Assembly (NCBI RefSeq): GCF_008087625.1
Contig: NZ_CP042997.1
Span: 2,170,001 to 2,234,000, forward strand
From: Aquisphaera giovannonii
GTDB taxonomy: Bacteria; Planctomycetota; Planctomycetia; Isosphaerales; Isosphaeraceae
Length of the DNA: 64,000 bases
Direction of reading: 5' to 3'
Within the stretch, counting starts at the first letter, position 1. Every line of letters starts with the position of its first letter. A program made the translations under genes and the position numbers. Positions 19,754 to 31,166 of this stretch are shown in pieces. The notes beneath the pieces were generated by a model. That model was not told the origin of the DNA. It worked only from the letters and a program-made list of their open reading frames with translations, and made no database searches.

Positions 19754-19960
19754 AGGCCCTCTCCGGTAGGGACGCGACCGCGATCGGTCGCCGGCGTGCG
19801 GATTGCCTTTCCCTTCCAGAATAACAGACTTGGGGCGACTCGCACGCGGCGAGCATGCCATTTTTCCTGTTATTGCGGGGCTGCGGGTGCCCGCCGATGG
19901 GCGGGAGGGGACGGCTAACTCGCTAATACGCAGGGGCCGCCGTCCCATGACGGGGCAGGC

Positions 19961-20734
19961 TCAGAGGAAGGTGCGTTCCCAGAACGGGGAGCATTTGACC
20001 CAGGCGCGGCCGACGACCTGGTCGCGGCCGACGATGAGGATGGGGGAGGCGACCGCGGGGTCGGGCCCCGGGCCCTCGGGCCCGATCAGGAGGCAGCCCC
20101 GGGGGATCGAGAAGCGCCAGCCGGCCGGGTAGTAGGGGAGCGACCCGGGGTGGGCCGTGAGGTCGTGGCCATCGACCTGCCACCGCCTGCCCGTCCATTC
20201 GACCTCCTGCCCCTCGGTGGCGAGGACCTGGCCCGCCCGCCCGCCCAGGTGCTGGGAGATGCGGAACCAGACCCATTCGCCCGGGGCGGGGCTCGCCGCC
20301 CTGTAGGCGATGCGGTTGATCAGGTAACCCGCCCCCGGCCCTGCCGATCCGACCGGCGACGCCAGGAGGTAGAGCGATAGCGAGAGGGGGATGTAGACCC
20401 CCGCGGCTAGGCCGAGCGCGGAGGCCGAGAGGGCCACGAACGGGCGGAAGACCGGGAAGGCCAATTGCCGCAGGACGTCGAGCGAGGACGCGATGTGCGT
20501 GAGGAAAGCCATGGCCAGGAAGCCCCATCCGAGGAGGCTGCCCCAGCAGAACACCGTCATCAGGAGCGAGGCCAGGAAGGTCCCGAGCAGGACCAGCCCG
20601 CGCTCCCTCTGGGCCCATCGCCACTGGGCCATGCCCGGGATCAGGTCCGCAAGCCTCGCATAGTGGCCCGCCCCGAGCGTGGCGGGGCCCGGCACCAGTC
20701 TGGCCCCGCTCGAGACATAGCATGAAACGGACAT
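19961..20734 (-). CDS. membrane protein with degenerate signal-peptidase-I-like domain
   Basis: 257 aa from ATG 20734; the longer frame to 21007 lacks a ribosome-binding site and reads as non-protein. Three or so membrane helices lie at about residues 47-125. The C-terminal part aligns by eye with the core of S26 signal peptidases: GYLINRIAYRAASPAPGEWVWFR (one run, residues about 136-158) corresponds to the strand GDrVLVnKxxYrxxxPxRGDvVvF, then EGQEVEWTGRRWQVDG and the late VGRDQVVGRAW. The catalytic SMxPT motif and the general-base Lys (VKR) are absent (PVGSAGPGAG and VLAT stand there). So it is probably a non-catalytic relative. Function unknown. Confidence 0.65.
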   Translation of the reverse strand: MSVSCYVSSGARLVPGPATLGAGHYARLADLIPGMAQWRWAQRERGLVLLGTFLASLLMTVFCWGSLLGWGFLAMAFLTHIASSLDVLRQLAFPVFRPFVALSASALGLAAGVYIPLSLSLYLLASPVGSAGPGAGYLINRIAYRAASPAPGEWVWFRISQHLGGRAGQVLATEGQEVEWTGRRWQVDGHDLTAHPGSLPYYPAGWRFSIPRGCLLIGPEGPGPDPAVASPILIVGRDQVVGRAWVKCSPFWERTFL

Positions 20735-21301
20735 CAGGGCCGGCTCCCGGGCGGGCATGAACGGTTGTTGTCGCGAGCGGGACGCGGATCGGGTGCGTGT
20801 CGACGACGCTTTCGGAGTGAGGATGCTCGGACCGAGCTGCCGGCGAGGATATCGTGGCAAGCGGACCCCGAAGAATTCTAACCCCGCGGCCCCAGCAAGT
20901 CTCGCATGTTTCAGCGAGTTTTTGGACGAAATTGTCCCCCAAAAATCGACGAAATGAGTCCGGAGCCGCGCGGAGACGTTCCGCAGTGCGGTCGCGGCGA
21001 GTCCCATGGGCTACGCGGGCCGAGGTCCCTGCGCGGTCTTGACGCCGGACTGCACGGGGGTATGATAGTTTACCTTTACCTCTAGCCTCCTCGGACTCTT
21101 CGCATGCGCCACACCAAACGAGATTAGTCTACCTGATCGACGAGCTTGGTGTGCCTCCGTCGCGACTCCCCGGCATGCCTCCCAACCCGTGCTGGAACTG
21201 CGGGTTGAACTCCCCCGGGTTCTCCTCCTTCTCCGTCGTGTGACTCGTGGCCCGTGTGGAAGGCGTTCCACCTTCCGCCCGCGGCTGAGTAGACCTGGAT
21301 C
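20735..21301. other. intergenic region before fusA
   Basis: About 565 bases, divergent. It holds a good promoter near 21039-21066 and then a roughly 230-base leader before fusA. The leader has no clear ribosome-binding site next to the ATG. Confidence 0.55.
21039..21066 (+). promoter_or_regulatory. sigma-70-like promoter of fusA
   Basis: TTGACG (21039-21044), 16-base spacer, TATGAT (21061-21066). Predicted transcription starts near 21073, giving a long 5' leader. Confidence 0.7.
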
Positions 21302-23392
<2,091 letters not shown>

Positions 23393-23418
23393 TCGAGACC
23401 CTTGTGAGCGGAGTCAAC

Positions 23419-23457
23419 GGAGGGCCCCCCGAGTCCAATCGGGGGGCCCTCCTTTTT
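23419..23457 (+). terminator. intrinsic terminator of fusA
   Basis: A 14-bp perfect stem (GGAGGGCCCCCCGA / TCGGGGGGCCCTCC) with loop GTCCAA is followed by TTTTT. It begins 27 bases after the fusA stop. Confidence 0.92.
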
Positions 23458-24863
23458 GTAGATGGCCCTTACATCTGTCTGTGGACGAGGGCGCCCGGGC
23501 CGGCCCCGACGTGGACGTCCGTCGATCCTCATCCGTCCCCCGGTGGGCGGCGGCGCCGGAGGGGTCGAGCCGGCCTTGGATCGACGAGGAGAGGATCCGC
23601 ATGCGTCACCACTCCGGGCCGTGCCGGCCGACCCGAGAGGGGGACGGAGCCGAGGTCGGCGATCCCGCCCGATGAGGCGCGTCGGAGCGAGCGGCGAGGA
23701 GTGCAGGGCGGTCCCATTGCGAGACCTGCGGCGGTTCGACTCCCGTCGAAATCGAGGAAACGGAGGGGTGGGCCGCGGAAACGGGGAAACATGGCGCTAG
23801 TCATCTATAGGGAGGGCGCGATTCGCCATGCTCCTCGAATCGATGGTCGCGGAGGGCCTGGGCCGAAGGATGTCGTCCCCGGGCGCTTTCCATTCGCCCC
23901 GCCGAAATGGGAGACTGCCTTCAGCGGAGCGTATTCCGGGGGGGCGGCGTGGGACATTCGTCCTCCCGCGATCGGAATGCGAATTCCACGTGGCCGCGAA
24001 GCACAGGGCATCCCTGGCAATCCGATATGCGGAGCGGTGAGGCAATCGCCAGCGGCCTGCGAGGGGTAGGCAGCGCAGCGAATACCGTCGATTGGGGGGT
24101 GGCGAAGCCAGTTTTTTCTCGCCACAAACCTCAGTTGTGGTGAATGATGCGTCAAGAACGCCGCGACAGCCTGGCGCGACGAGCGGACCCACGCGGCGGA
24201 GTTGCCTCGATCGTCGGGCAGGGTCTCGACCGCTGCGATGGCCTGCCCACCGCGGTGCCGCCGCGAGGCCATCGCCTCCAGTGGCGGCACCGCCCTTCCC
24301 GGAAGAATGCCACAGCAATTCTCCATCTTTTAAATCGTTGTGAATACTAGGGTTGTGGTGGGATCGTTGCGGTGGATGGGGCGACGACGAAGTCTAAGCC
24401 CGGTCTTCTCCAGGGGCGTGCGGCTGGACGCAGTCGAAAGCGGCCGGGCGAGCCATCGACCCCGGGTGATCTGGATGACATCGAGAGACCTCTCGGGGCG
24501 ACGAGGAGCAGAAGCGGTGGGGGGCGTTCGGGCCGGCCAAGGCTTGCGCCGTCGCGCGGGTGACGAGGTATCGACTCGGTGATCGGCGGCCGACCGGGAT
24601 GCCGGAAGCGGGGACGCGGGACGTGATGCGGTGGACGCCCCGATGACTGTGCCGGGCCGGTTCCTCGCCCGGAGTCGTTCGCGCGTACCGGGTTCAGGCG
24701 TCCCGGCAGAGGATCCTTGACTCGCCCCCGCTTCCTCGTTAAGTTGGTACTTAACAAGGGATTACGATTTGATCATGTCCCGCCCGGGACCCCCGTGCGA
24801 GGTTTTGCGCGAAGTTGCCGCCACCTCGACTTCCGTGACCTGTTTCAGGAGCCTTTCAGAGCG
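23458..24863. other. 1.4-kb region without a credible gene
   Basis: Between the fusA terminator and ppdK. Several frames are open (minus 23797-24326 in two frames), but their translations are rich in Pro, Arg, Ser and Cys with no domain-like pattern and no ribosome-binding site. Visible structure: a small hairpin TGGC-GAA-GCCA followed by G and six T at 24100-24117, an inverted repeat CCACAA-N7-TTGTGG at 24122-24140, and AT-rich patches near 24315-24350. It could hold a small RNA or decayed sequence. I cannot decide. Confidence 0.5.
24717..24755 (+). promoter_or_regulatory. putative ppdK promoter with overlapping inverted repeat
   Basis: TTGACT (24717-24722), 17-base spacer, TAAGTT (24740-24745). 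A perfect inverted repeat GTTAAGT-TGGT-ACTTAAC (24738-24755) covers the -10 and start region, which suggests an operator or an early RNA hairpin. Confidence 0.5.
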
Positions 24864-27539
24864 ATGTCTACGAAGACGAAATATGTGTATTCTTTTGGTA
24901 GCGGCAAGGCCGACGGTCGGGCCGACATGAAAGAGCTGCTTGGCGGCAAGGGTGCCAACCTCGCGGAGATGAGCTCGATCGGGATCCCGGTGCCCCCCGG
25001 GTTCACGATCACCACGGAAGTGTGCCACGACTACTACGAGGCCGGGCGGAAGCTGCCGGAGTCGGTGAAGCCCGAGGTCGAGGCGGCGCTGAAGAAGGTG
25101 GAGGAGCAGGTCGGCAAGAAGTTCGGCGACTCCTCCGACCCGCTGCTGGTGAGCGTCCGCTCCGGCGCGGCGCTGTCGATGCCCGGCATGATGAACACCA
25201 TCCTCAACCTGGGCCTGACGGACGCCTCGGTGGAGGGCCTGGCGAAGAAGACCGACAACCCCCGGTTCGCCTATGACGGATACCGCCGCCTGATTGACAT
25301 GTTCGGCTCGACGGCGATGGGCGTGGAGCACGAGCTCTTCGAGCACGAGCTCAGCAAGCTGAAGGACGAGAAGAAGGTCAAGCTCGACACCGACCTGAGC
25401 GCGGCCGACCTGAAGGAGCTGGTGAAGCGGTACAAGGCCGTGTACGAGAAGGCCACCGGCGAGCCGTTCCCGCAGGACCCCAAGGACCAGCTCTGGAAGG
25501 CCATCATGGCGGTCTTCAATAGCTGGATGGGCAACAAGGCGGTGGAGTATCGCCGCATCGAGCGGATCACGGGCCTGAAGGGGACCGCGGTCAACGTCCA
25601 GTCGATGGTCTTCGGCAACACGGGGACCAACTCCGGCACCGGCGTCGCGTTCACCCGCGACCCGAACACCGGCGAGAATACCTTCTACGGCGACTACCTC
25701 ATCAACGCCCAGGGCGAGGACGTCGTCGCGGGCATCCGCACGCCGGAGCCGATCACCCGGCTGCACGAGGAGATGCCCAAGGTCTACGAGCAGCTGATGG
25801 ACATCCGCCAGAAGCTCGAGAAGCACTACAAGGAGATGCAGGACATCGAGTTCACCGTCGAGGACGGCACTCTGTTCATGCTCCAGACCCGGACCGGCAA
25901 GCGGACCGGGACCTCGGCCGTCCGGATCGCGGTGGAGCTGGTGAAGGAGGGCTTCATCGACGAGAAGGCCGCCATCTCCCGCGTTAACCCCGAGAGCCTG
26001 AACCACCTGCTCCTGCCGCAGCTCGACCCCAAGAGCAAGAACAAGCCGGTCGCCCAGGGCATCGCCGCCAGCCCCGGCGCCGCCTCCGGCAAGATCGTCC
26101 TCACCGCCGAGGCCGCCGTCGCCCACGCCGAGAAGCACCCCGACGAGCCGATCATGCTCGTCCGCAAGGAGACCAGCCCGGAGGACGTCGCCGGCATGCA
26201 CCTGGCGAAGGGCATCCTCACCTCGACCGGCGGCAAGGCCAGCCACGCGGCGGTCGTCGCCCGCGGCTGGGGCAAGCCCTGCGTCGTCGGCTGCGAGGCG
26301 ATGAAGATCGACGAGAAGGCGGGCACGATCACCATCGCCGGCAAGACGCTGAAGGTGGGCGACTACCTCACCATCAACGGCTCGACGGGCGACGTTATGA
26401 TCGGCCAGGTCGAGACGATCGATCCGTCCGTCTCCGGCGACTTCGCCACCCTCATGGGGTGGGCGGACAAGGCCCGGAAGCTCAAGGTCCGCACCAACGC
26501 GGACACGCCGGCGGACGCCGCCAAGGCCCGGGAGTTCGGCGCCGAGGGCATCGGCCTCTGCCGGACCGAGCACATGTTCTTCGGCGACGAGCGGATCGTC
26601 GCGATGCGGAAGATGATCCTCGCCGACGACGTCGAGGGCCGAAAGGCCGCGCTCGCCCAGCTGGAGCCGTTCCAGAAGAAGGACTTCGTCGGCATCTTCG
26701 AGGCGATGGACGGCCTGCCGGTCACCATCCGCCTCCTCGACCCGCCGCTCCACGAGTTCCTCCCCCACGACGAGAAGGGGCAGGAGACGGTCGCCAAGGA
26801 GCTCGGGATCCCCGTCCAGAAGGTGAAGGACCGAGTGGAGCAGCTCCACGAGTTCAACCCGATGCTGGGGTTCCGCGGCTGCCGCCTGCCGATCGTCTAC
26901 CCCGAGATCGGCGACATGCAGGTCCGCGCGATCATCTCCGCGGCGATCGACGTCAAGAAGGCGGGCAAGAGCGTCCTGCCGGAGATCATGATCCCGCTGA
27001 TCGGGACCGTCGCCGAGCTGAAGATCCTCAAGGAGCGGGCCATCAAGCTCGCCGATGAGCTGATCGCGGCCTCGGGCGTGAAGGTCGAGTACCTGGTCGG
27101 CACGATGATCGAGATCCCCCGCGCGGCGCTGGTCGCGGACAAGGTGGCGGAGGAGGCCCAGTTCTTCTCGTTCGGCACCAACGACCTGACGCAGATGACG
27201 TTCGGCTTCAGCCGCGACGACATCAAGTCGTTCATGGGCACTTACCTGAAGGAGAAGATCCTGCCCGTCGACCCGTTCCAGTCGATCGACGTGGAGGGCG
27301 TCGGGCAGCTCATCGAGATGGGCGTCAAGAAGGGCCGCGAGGGCCGGAAGGCGAAGCACGGCGAGCACCTCAAGGTCGGCATCTGCGGCGAGCACGGCGG
27401 CGACCCGGACAGCGTCGCGTTCTGCCACAAGGTCGGCATGGACTACGTGTCCTGCTCGCCCTTCCGCGTGCCGATCGCCCGCCTCGCCGCGGCCCAGGCT
27501 TCACTGGCCGAGGGCGGCAAGATCGCCCGCGACAAGTAA
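24864..27539 (+). CDS. ppdK: pyruvate, phosphate dikinase
   Basis: 891 aa, normal family length. It interconverts pyruvate, ATP and phosphate with PEP, AMP and pyrophosphate. The N-terminal ATP-grasp domain starts with VYSFGSGKAD and includes MPGMMNTILNLGL. The swivelling domain carries the phospho-His at residue 461 in GGKASHAAVVARGWGKP. The C-terminal PEP-binding TIM barrel has GLCRTEHMFF, and the catalytic Cys841 lies in GICGEHGGDP. I chose ATG 24864 because the family N-terminus begins there and CAGGAGC lies upstream. It probably supports gluconeogenesis or pyrophosphate-linked glycolysis. A terminator follows. Confidence 0.97.
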   Translation: MSTKTKYVYSFGSGKADGRADMKELLGGKGANLAEMSSIGIPVPPGFTITTEVCHDYYEAGRKLPESVKPEVEAALKKVEEQVGKKFGDSSDPLLVSVRSGAALSMPGMMNTILNLGLTDASVEGLAKKTDNPRFAYDGYRRLIDMFGSTAMGVEHELFEHELSKLKDEKKVKLDTDLSAADLKELVKRYKAVYEKATGEPFPQDPKDQLWKAIMAVFNSWMGNKAVEYRRIERITGLKGTAVNVQSMVFGNTGTNSGTGVAFTRDPNTGENTFYGDYLINAQGEDVVAGIRTPEPITRLHEEMPKVYEQLMDIRQKLEKHYKEMQDIEFTVEDGTLFMLQTRTGKRTGTSAVRIAVELVKEGFIDEKAAISRVNPESLNHLLLPQLDPKSKNKPVAQGIAASPGAASGKIVLTAEAAVAHAEKHPDEPIMLVRKETSPEDVAGMHLAKGILTSTGGKASHAAVVARGWGKPCVVGCEAMKIDEKAGTITIAGKTLKVGDYLTINGSTGDVMIGQVETIDPSVSGDFATLMGWADKARKLKVRTNADTPADAAKAREFGAEGIGLCRTEHMFFGDERIVAMRKMILADDVEGRKAALAQLEPFQKKDFVGIFEAMDGLPVTIRLLDPPLHEFLPHDEKGQETVAKELGIPVQKVKDRVEQLHEFNPMLGFRGCRLPIVYPEIGDMQVRAIISAAIDVKKAGKSVLPEIMIPLIGTVAELKILKERAIKLADELIAASGVKVEYLVGTMIEIPRAALVADKVAEEAQFFSFGTNDLTQMTFGFSRDDIKSFMGTYLKEKILPVDPFQSIDVEGVGQLIEMGVKKGREGRKAKHGEHLKVGICGEHGGDPDSVAFCHKVGMDYVSCSPFRVPIARLAAAQASLAEGGKIARDK

Positions 27540-27594
27540 GCCCACGCGGCCGACCGCCTCGGGGTGAGGCGGGCGCCGAGGACAAGCAAGACGA

Positions 27595-27627
27595 GGCCGC
27601 CCGGGTCGATGCCCGGGCGGCCTTTTT
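27595..27627 (+). terminator. intrinsic terminator of ppdK
   Basis: An 11-bp stem (GGCCGCCCGGG / CCCGGGCGGCC) with loop TCGATG is followed by TTTTT. Confidence 0.92.
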
Positions 27628-27661
27628 CGTGAGGGAACCGACGACGCCCCGGAGGAAACGC

Positions 27662-28972
27662 ATGCCGCACGAGGGATCGCCGATGGACGATGGGGCGGAG
27701 GCCGGGCCGGCGTTGCGGGAGCGGCCGCCGGTCGGCCTGGAGTCCGACGGCCTGCAACGGCACGAGATCGTCCTGCTGCTCATCCTGGCCTCGATTCAAT
27801 TCATCAGCATCGTCGACTTCATGGTCGTGATGCCCCTGGGCCCGCAGCTCGAGCGGAAGCTGGAGCTGGACGCCAGCCGGTTCGGCCTGATCGTCTCGGC
27901 CTACACGGTGAGCGCGGGGATCGCCGCGGTCCTCGCCTCGACGATCCTGGACCGCTTCGACCGCAAGCGGGCCTTCCTGGCCCTCTTCATCGGCTTCCTG
28001 CTCGGCACGCTGCTCTGCGGGCTCTCGGACAGCTACATGACGCTCCTCCTGGCCCGGATCGCCACGGGGGCCTTCGGCGGCATCCTCGGCGGCATGGCCC
28101 TGGCCATCGTCGGCGACGTCTTCCCCGAGTCGCGGCGAGGGCGGGCCACGGGGGTCCTCATGTCGGCGTTCGCCCTGGCCTCCGTCATGGGCGTGCCGAT
28201 CTGCCTGGAGCTTGGAACCCGGTTCGGGTGGCAATCCCCGTTCCTGGCGCTCGCCGCCCTTGGGGTGCCGATCCTCGCCCTGGCCGTCTATCGCCTGCCT
28301 CGGATGAGCGGCCACCTCAAGGGCCAGGTCCGCTCTCGCCCTCTGGCCCAGGTCCTGGAGACGTTCAGCCGCCCGAACCACCTCCGCGCCTTCCTCTTCA
28401 CGTTCACATTGATGTTCGGCGCCTTCGCGGTCATCCCCTACATGAGCCTCTACCTCGTGGGCAACGCCGGGATCGCCGAGGCCCAGCTCCCGTGGATCTA
28501 CTTCACGGGGGGGCTGCTCACCCTCTTCGGCGCCCCCATCGCCGGGCGCATGGCCGACCGGGTGGGCAAGCAGCCGGTATACCGGATCATGGGCGTGGCC
28601 GTCTCGGTGATGATGCTGGTGACCACCAACCTGCCTAGGGTCTCGCTGGCGGTGGCCGCGGTCTGCACGGGGGTCTTCATGTTCTGCAACGCCGGCCGCA
28701 TGGTGGCCGGCATGGCGATCGTCACCGGGAGCGTCGAGCCGCGGCGCCGGGGCGGGTTCATGAGCGCCAACTCCGCGGTGCAGCACCTGGCGGCCGGCAT
28801 CGGTGCCTGGGTCGGCGGCAAGATCATCGAGTCTGGCCCGGGCGGGTCGATCGCGCATTACGGACGGGTCGGCCTCCTCGCGGTGGCCGCCACGATGCTG
28901 ACTCTCTGGCTGGTGGGGAAGGTCCGGGTGCTCTCCGATGCACCCGCGGCCACCCTCACTGCGGCCGAGTGA
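27662..28972 (+). CDS. MFS transporter
   Basis: 436 aa with twelve predicted membrane helices. Start ATG 27662 has a strong GGAGGAA (27651-27657); the frame before it lies within the terminator tail. Family marks: FMVVMPLGPQL in helix 1, a degenerate loop 2-3 motif LDRFDRKRAFL, and the second-half copy GRMADRVGKQPVY. It looks like a drug or metabolite exporter of the DHA1/AraJ group; the substrate cannot be read from sequence. The N-terminal cytoplasmic extension (about 35 residues) is acidic. Confidence 0.9.
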   Translation: MPHEGSPMDDGAEAGPALRERPPVGLESDGLQRHEIVLLLILASIQFISIVDFMVVMPLGPQLERKLELDASRFGLIVSAYTVSAGIAAVLASTILDRFDRKRAFLALFIGFLLGTLLCGLSDSYMTLLLARIATGAFGGILGGMALAIVGDVFPESRRGRATGVLMSAFALASVMGVPICLELGTRFGWQSPFLALAALGVPILALAVYRLPRMSGHLKGQVRSRPLAQVLETFSRPNHLRAFLFTFTLMFGAFAVIPYMSLYLVGNAGIAEAQLPWIYFTGGLLTLFGAPIAGRMADRVGKQPVYRIMGVAVSVMMLVTTNLPRVSLAVAAVCTGVFMFCNAGRMVAGMAIVTGSVEPRRRGGFMSANSAVQHLAAGIGAWVGGKIIESGPGGSIAHYGRVGLLAVAATMLTLWLVGKVRVLSDAPAATLTAAE

Positions 28973-29123
28973 CGGGCCCGCATGGTGAAGGGTACCCTGG
29001 AGAATCGGCGAATAATCTGGCCGACGGACCGAATGCCATGACATAGGGCGGCGCCGGCCGAGGTGTCGGCGGACGTCCGCGCTGGATCAGGCGCTCCGGT
29101 CCCTGCCAGGAAGGATGTAACCC

Positions 29124-29567
29124 ATGAATGAAGGCGTCCTCATCCCCATTTTCGCCCTGCTGGTGCCGATCACGGTCGCCCCAACCGCGATCCTCGCCAA
29201 GCAACGGCAGAGGAAGCGGGAGTTGCTGCATCGGGAGCGGATGAGGGCCATCGAGCTCGGGATGCCGGTCCCGCCCCCGGAGCACGGGCTGGGGCAGGCC
29301 GTGGCCCTGGTCGGTGGAGGCGTGCCGATCGTCACGGCCCTGGCCGCGTTCCTCACCTCGATGAGCGCGTCCAACCTGGCAGACGACCCGGTCCCGGTGC
29401 TCGGGGTGATCTGGGGCTGCGCGACCATGATCTCGATGGTCGCCCTGCTCACGGCGATCATCCTGGGGTTCATGGCGGCCCGATCAAGCCGGCCGGTCGA
29501 GCAGTCGGCCTCGCTGAAGCCCGCCTACGATCCCGACGCGTACGACGTCGTCAGCCGTCGCGGTTGA
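29124..29567 (+). CDS. small membrane protein, DUF6249-like
   Basis: 147 aa. One N-terminal helix (residues 4-25), a basic cytoplasmic segment KQRQRKRELLHRERMRAIE, then two helices at about 58-80 and 93-118 and a polar tail. Strong ribosome-binding site AGGAAGGA ahead of the ATG. The layout (helix, HRERMRAIELG-type amphipathic segment, two helices) is like DUF6249-type proteins of unknown function. The last 84 bases overlap the end of the convergent glycosyltransferase gene. Confidence 0.75.
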   Translation: MNEGVLIPIFALLVPITVAPTAILAKQRQRKRELLHRERMRAIELGMPVPPPEHGLGQAVALVGGGVPIVTALAAFLTSMSASNLADDPVPVLGVIWGCATMISMVALLTAIILGFMAARSSRPVEQSASLKPAYDPDAYDVVSRRG

Positions 29568-30896
29568 CATGGAGCCGAAGGGCATCCTCCGGGCGAGCCC
29601 CGCGCCGGCCCAGACGGCCATCAGGGGCTCGATCGGGAGGTGGAACCGGGCCGAGACGATGGTCATCGCGTGGAACGCGGAGATCAGCCCGGCCGTGAGG
29701 AAGAGCGGCGCCAGCCGCCTCCGCACGTCGGCCGTGGCCATGCACAGGCCGAGCAGGGCCAGCGCGAGCAGGCCGCCGTGGCTCACGCGATAGATCAGGC
29801 TGCGGGTCTTGGGATTGGTCTCGTCGAAGAGCCAGAAGTAGCGAAGCCGGCGGAGGCAGAGCCCGGGGTATCTCCAGGGCTGCTCGCGCAGCTCCGCCAG
29901 GGCCCGGCGGAAGAGGATGCGCGACCGCTCCGGCTCGGAGGCCCGCGCCAGGAGCCGGCGATCCTCCGCGGTCAGGGCGACGTCGTCGATGTACCCGGCC
30001 TCATGCCTCGCCGCCCACAGCGTCCGGTTCCAGGCCGCGAGGCCCGCCCCGGCGCCGCCCTCGAGGACCTTCTCCACCGAGGCGCGGACGACCTTGTCGG
30101 TCCCCTCGCTGATCGAGCAGTTCCCCTGCCAGAACGCGTAGCCGAAGGTGCTCTTGATCGCCACGAACTCGCCGTGGACGATCGCGTTGCGGATGATCCA
30201 GGGGGCCACGCAGAGGGCGGCGACGAGTAGCATCGAGGCGGAGAGCCCCAGGTGCCGCCCGAAGGCAGGTGCCGTCGGCCCCGCGCGACGTCCCCCCCAG
30301 ATGGCCACCAGCATGCCCCCGGCGCAGAGCGAGAGGATGGGGTCCGTCAGGGCCGTCAGGGCCAGCAGGATACCGGCGAGGACGGCGTCCCGAGCCCGGC
30401 CGCTCGAACCGGCCCGGGTGGCGGCGACGAGCGACCAGGTGACCAGGGTCGCGCCCAGGAGCGCGACCTGGACGTGGCTGGCCGCATACACGAGCGTGGG
30501 ATGCAGGGCCGCGATGAGCCCGGCCGCGAGCACCGCCGGGGGGTGGTCGCCGACCACCTGCCTCGCCAGGGCGAGGACACCCAGCGTCAGCAGGCCGCCC
30601 AGGACCGCTTGCCCGAGTTCCAGGATGAGCAGCGAACGCGGCGACTCGATTCCGCCGATCAGGTACGCCGCCGCGACGATCGCCGGGTACACCGGGGCCT
30701 GCTGCGAGGTCGGGCCGTCGGTGCCCAGGAAGCGGATCGAGAACCCGCGGCCGGCGACGAGGTTCGCGGCGATCTCCCCGTGCTCGTACGTGCTCCTCGA
30801 GACGAGATGGCTCTGCAGGACCAGGACGCAGGCGCATCGGGCGGCCACGGCGAGGAGGATCAGGGCTGCCCCGAGGTGTCCGTTCCGGCTCGCCAT
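29484..30896 (-). CDS. GT39-like integral membrane glycosyltransferase
   Basis: 470 aa from ATG 30896; the open frame upstream is not protein-like. About nine to eleven membrane helices. The first periplasmic loop STYEHGEIAANLVAGRGF then APVYP resembles the loop of PMT/ArnT-type enzymes, where an acidic residue acts in catalysis; these use polyprenyl-phosphate sugars on the outer face of the membrane. A middle soluble loop (FWQGNCSISEGTDKVVR and onward) is also typical. The acceptor is unknown. The gene starts about 270 bases from the divergent phosphatase and ends inside the convergent small membrane protein gene. Confidence 0.82.
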   Translation of the reverse strand: MASRNGHLGAALILLAVAARCACVLVLQSHLVSRSTYEHGEIAANLVAGRGFSIRFLGTDGPTSQQAPVYPAIVAAAYLIGGIESPRSLLILELGQAVLGGLLTLGVLALARQVVGDHPPAVLAAGLIAALHPTLVYAASHVQVALLGATLVTWSLVAATRAGSSGRARDAVLAGILLALTALTDPILSLCAGGMLVAIWGGRRAGPTAPAFGRHLGLSASMLLVAALCVAPWIIRNAIVHGEFVAIKSTFGYAFWQGNCSISEGTDKVVRASVEKVLEGGAGAGLAAWNRTLWAARHEAGYIDDVALTAEDRRLLARASEPERSRILFRRALAELREQPWRYPGLCLRRLRYFWLFDETNPKTRSLIYRVSHGGLLALALLGLCMATADVRRRLAPLFLTAGLISAFHAMTIVSARFHLPIEPLMAVWAGAGLARRMPFGSMSTATADDVVRVGIVGGLQRGRLLDRPA

Positions 30897-31166
30897 GCTG
30901 GTCCCTACTCCCGCGACGGCCTCCCAGGGCCGCACGCGGCCGGGATTCTGCGGGAACCGCCGCGACCCGTCAATGCGAGCACGGGGCGTGCAGCGTTGCA
31001 GCGTGGGGCGTGCGGGGGTTGGACTTGCCCGGATCTGCCGCGCCGTTAGAATCCTGCGGGGCCCAGGGTGCCTCGCCGTGCCCTTCGACCCTCGTTTCGG
31101 ACCGGTGACCAGGACGCACGTCGCCGGTTGTGACCCGATCACGATCCTCGAGCGAGGAACGCTCGC

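Noticed and set aside
23797-24326. Two overlapping 173-codon minus frames
   Set aside because: Cys/Pro/Arg-rich with no conserved pattern, no ribosome-binding site, and two frames equally open.
24762-27428. 888-codon open frame antisense to ppdK
   Set aside because: It mirrors a highly expressed GC-rich gene. The translation is full of Leu, Asp, Val and His with no domain. High-GC coding DNA often leaves such antisense frames open.
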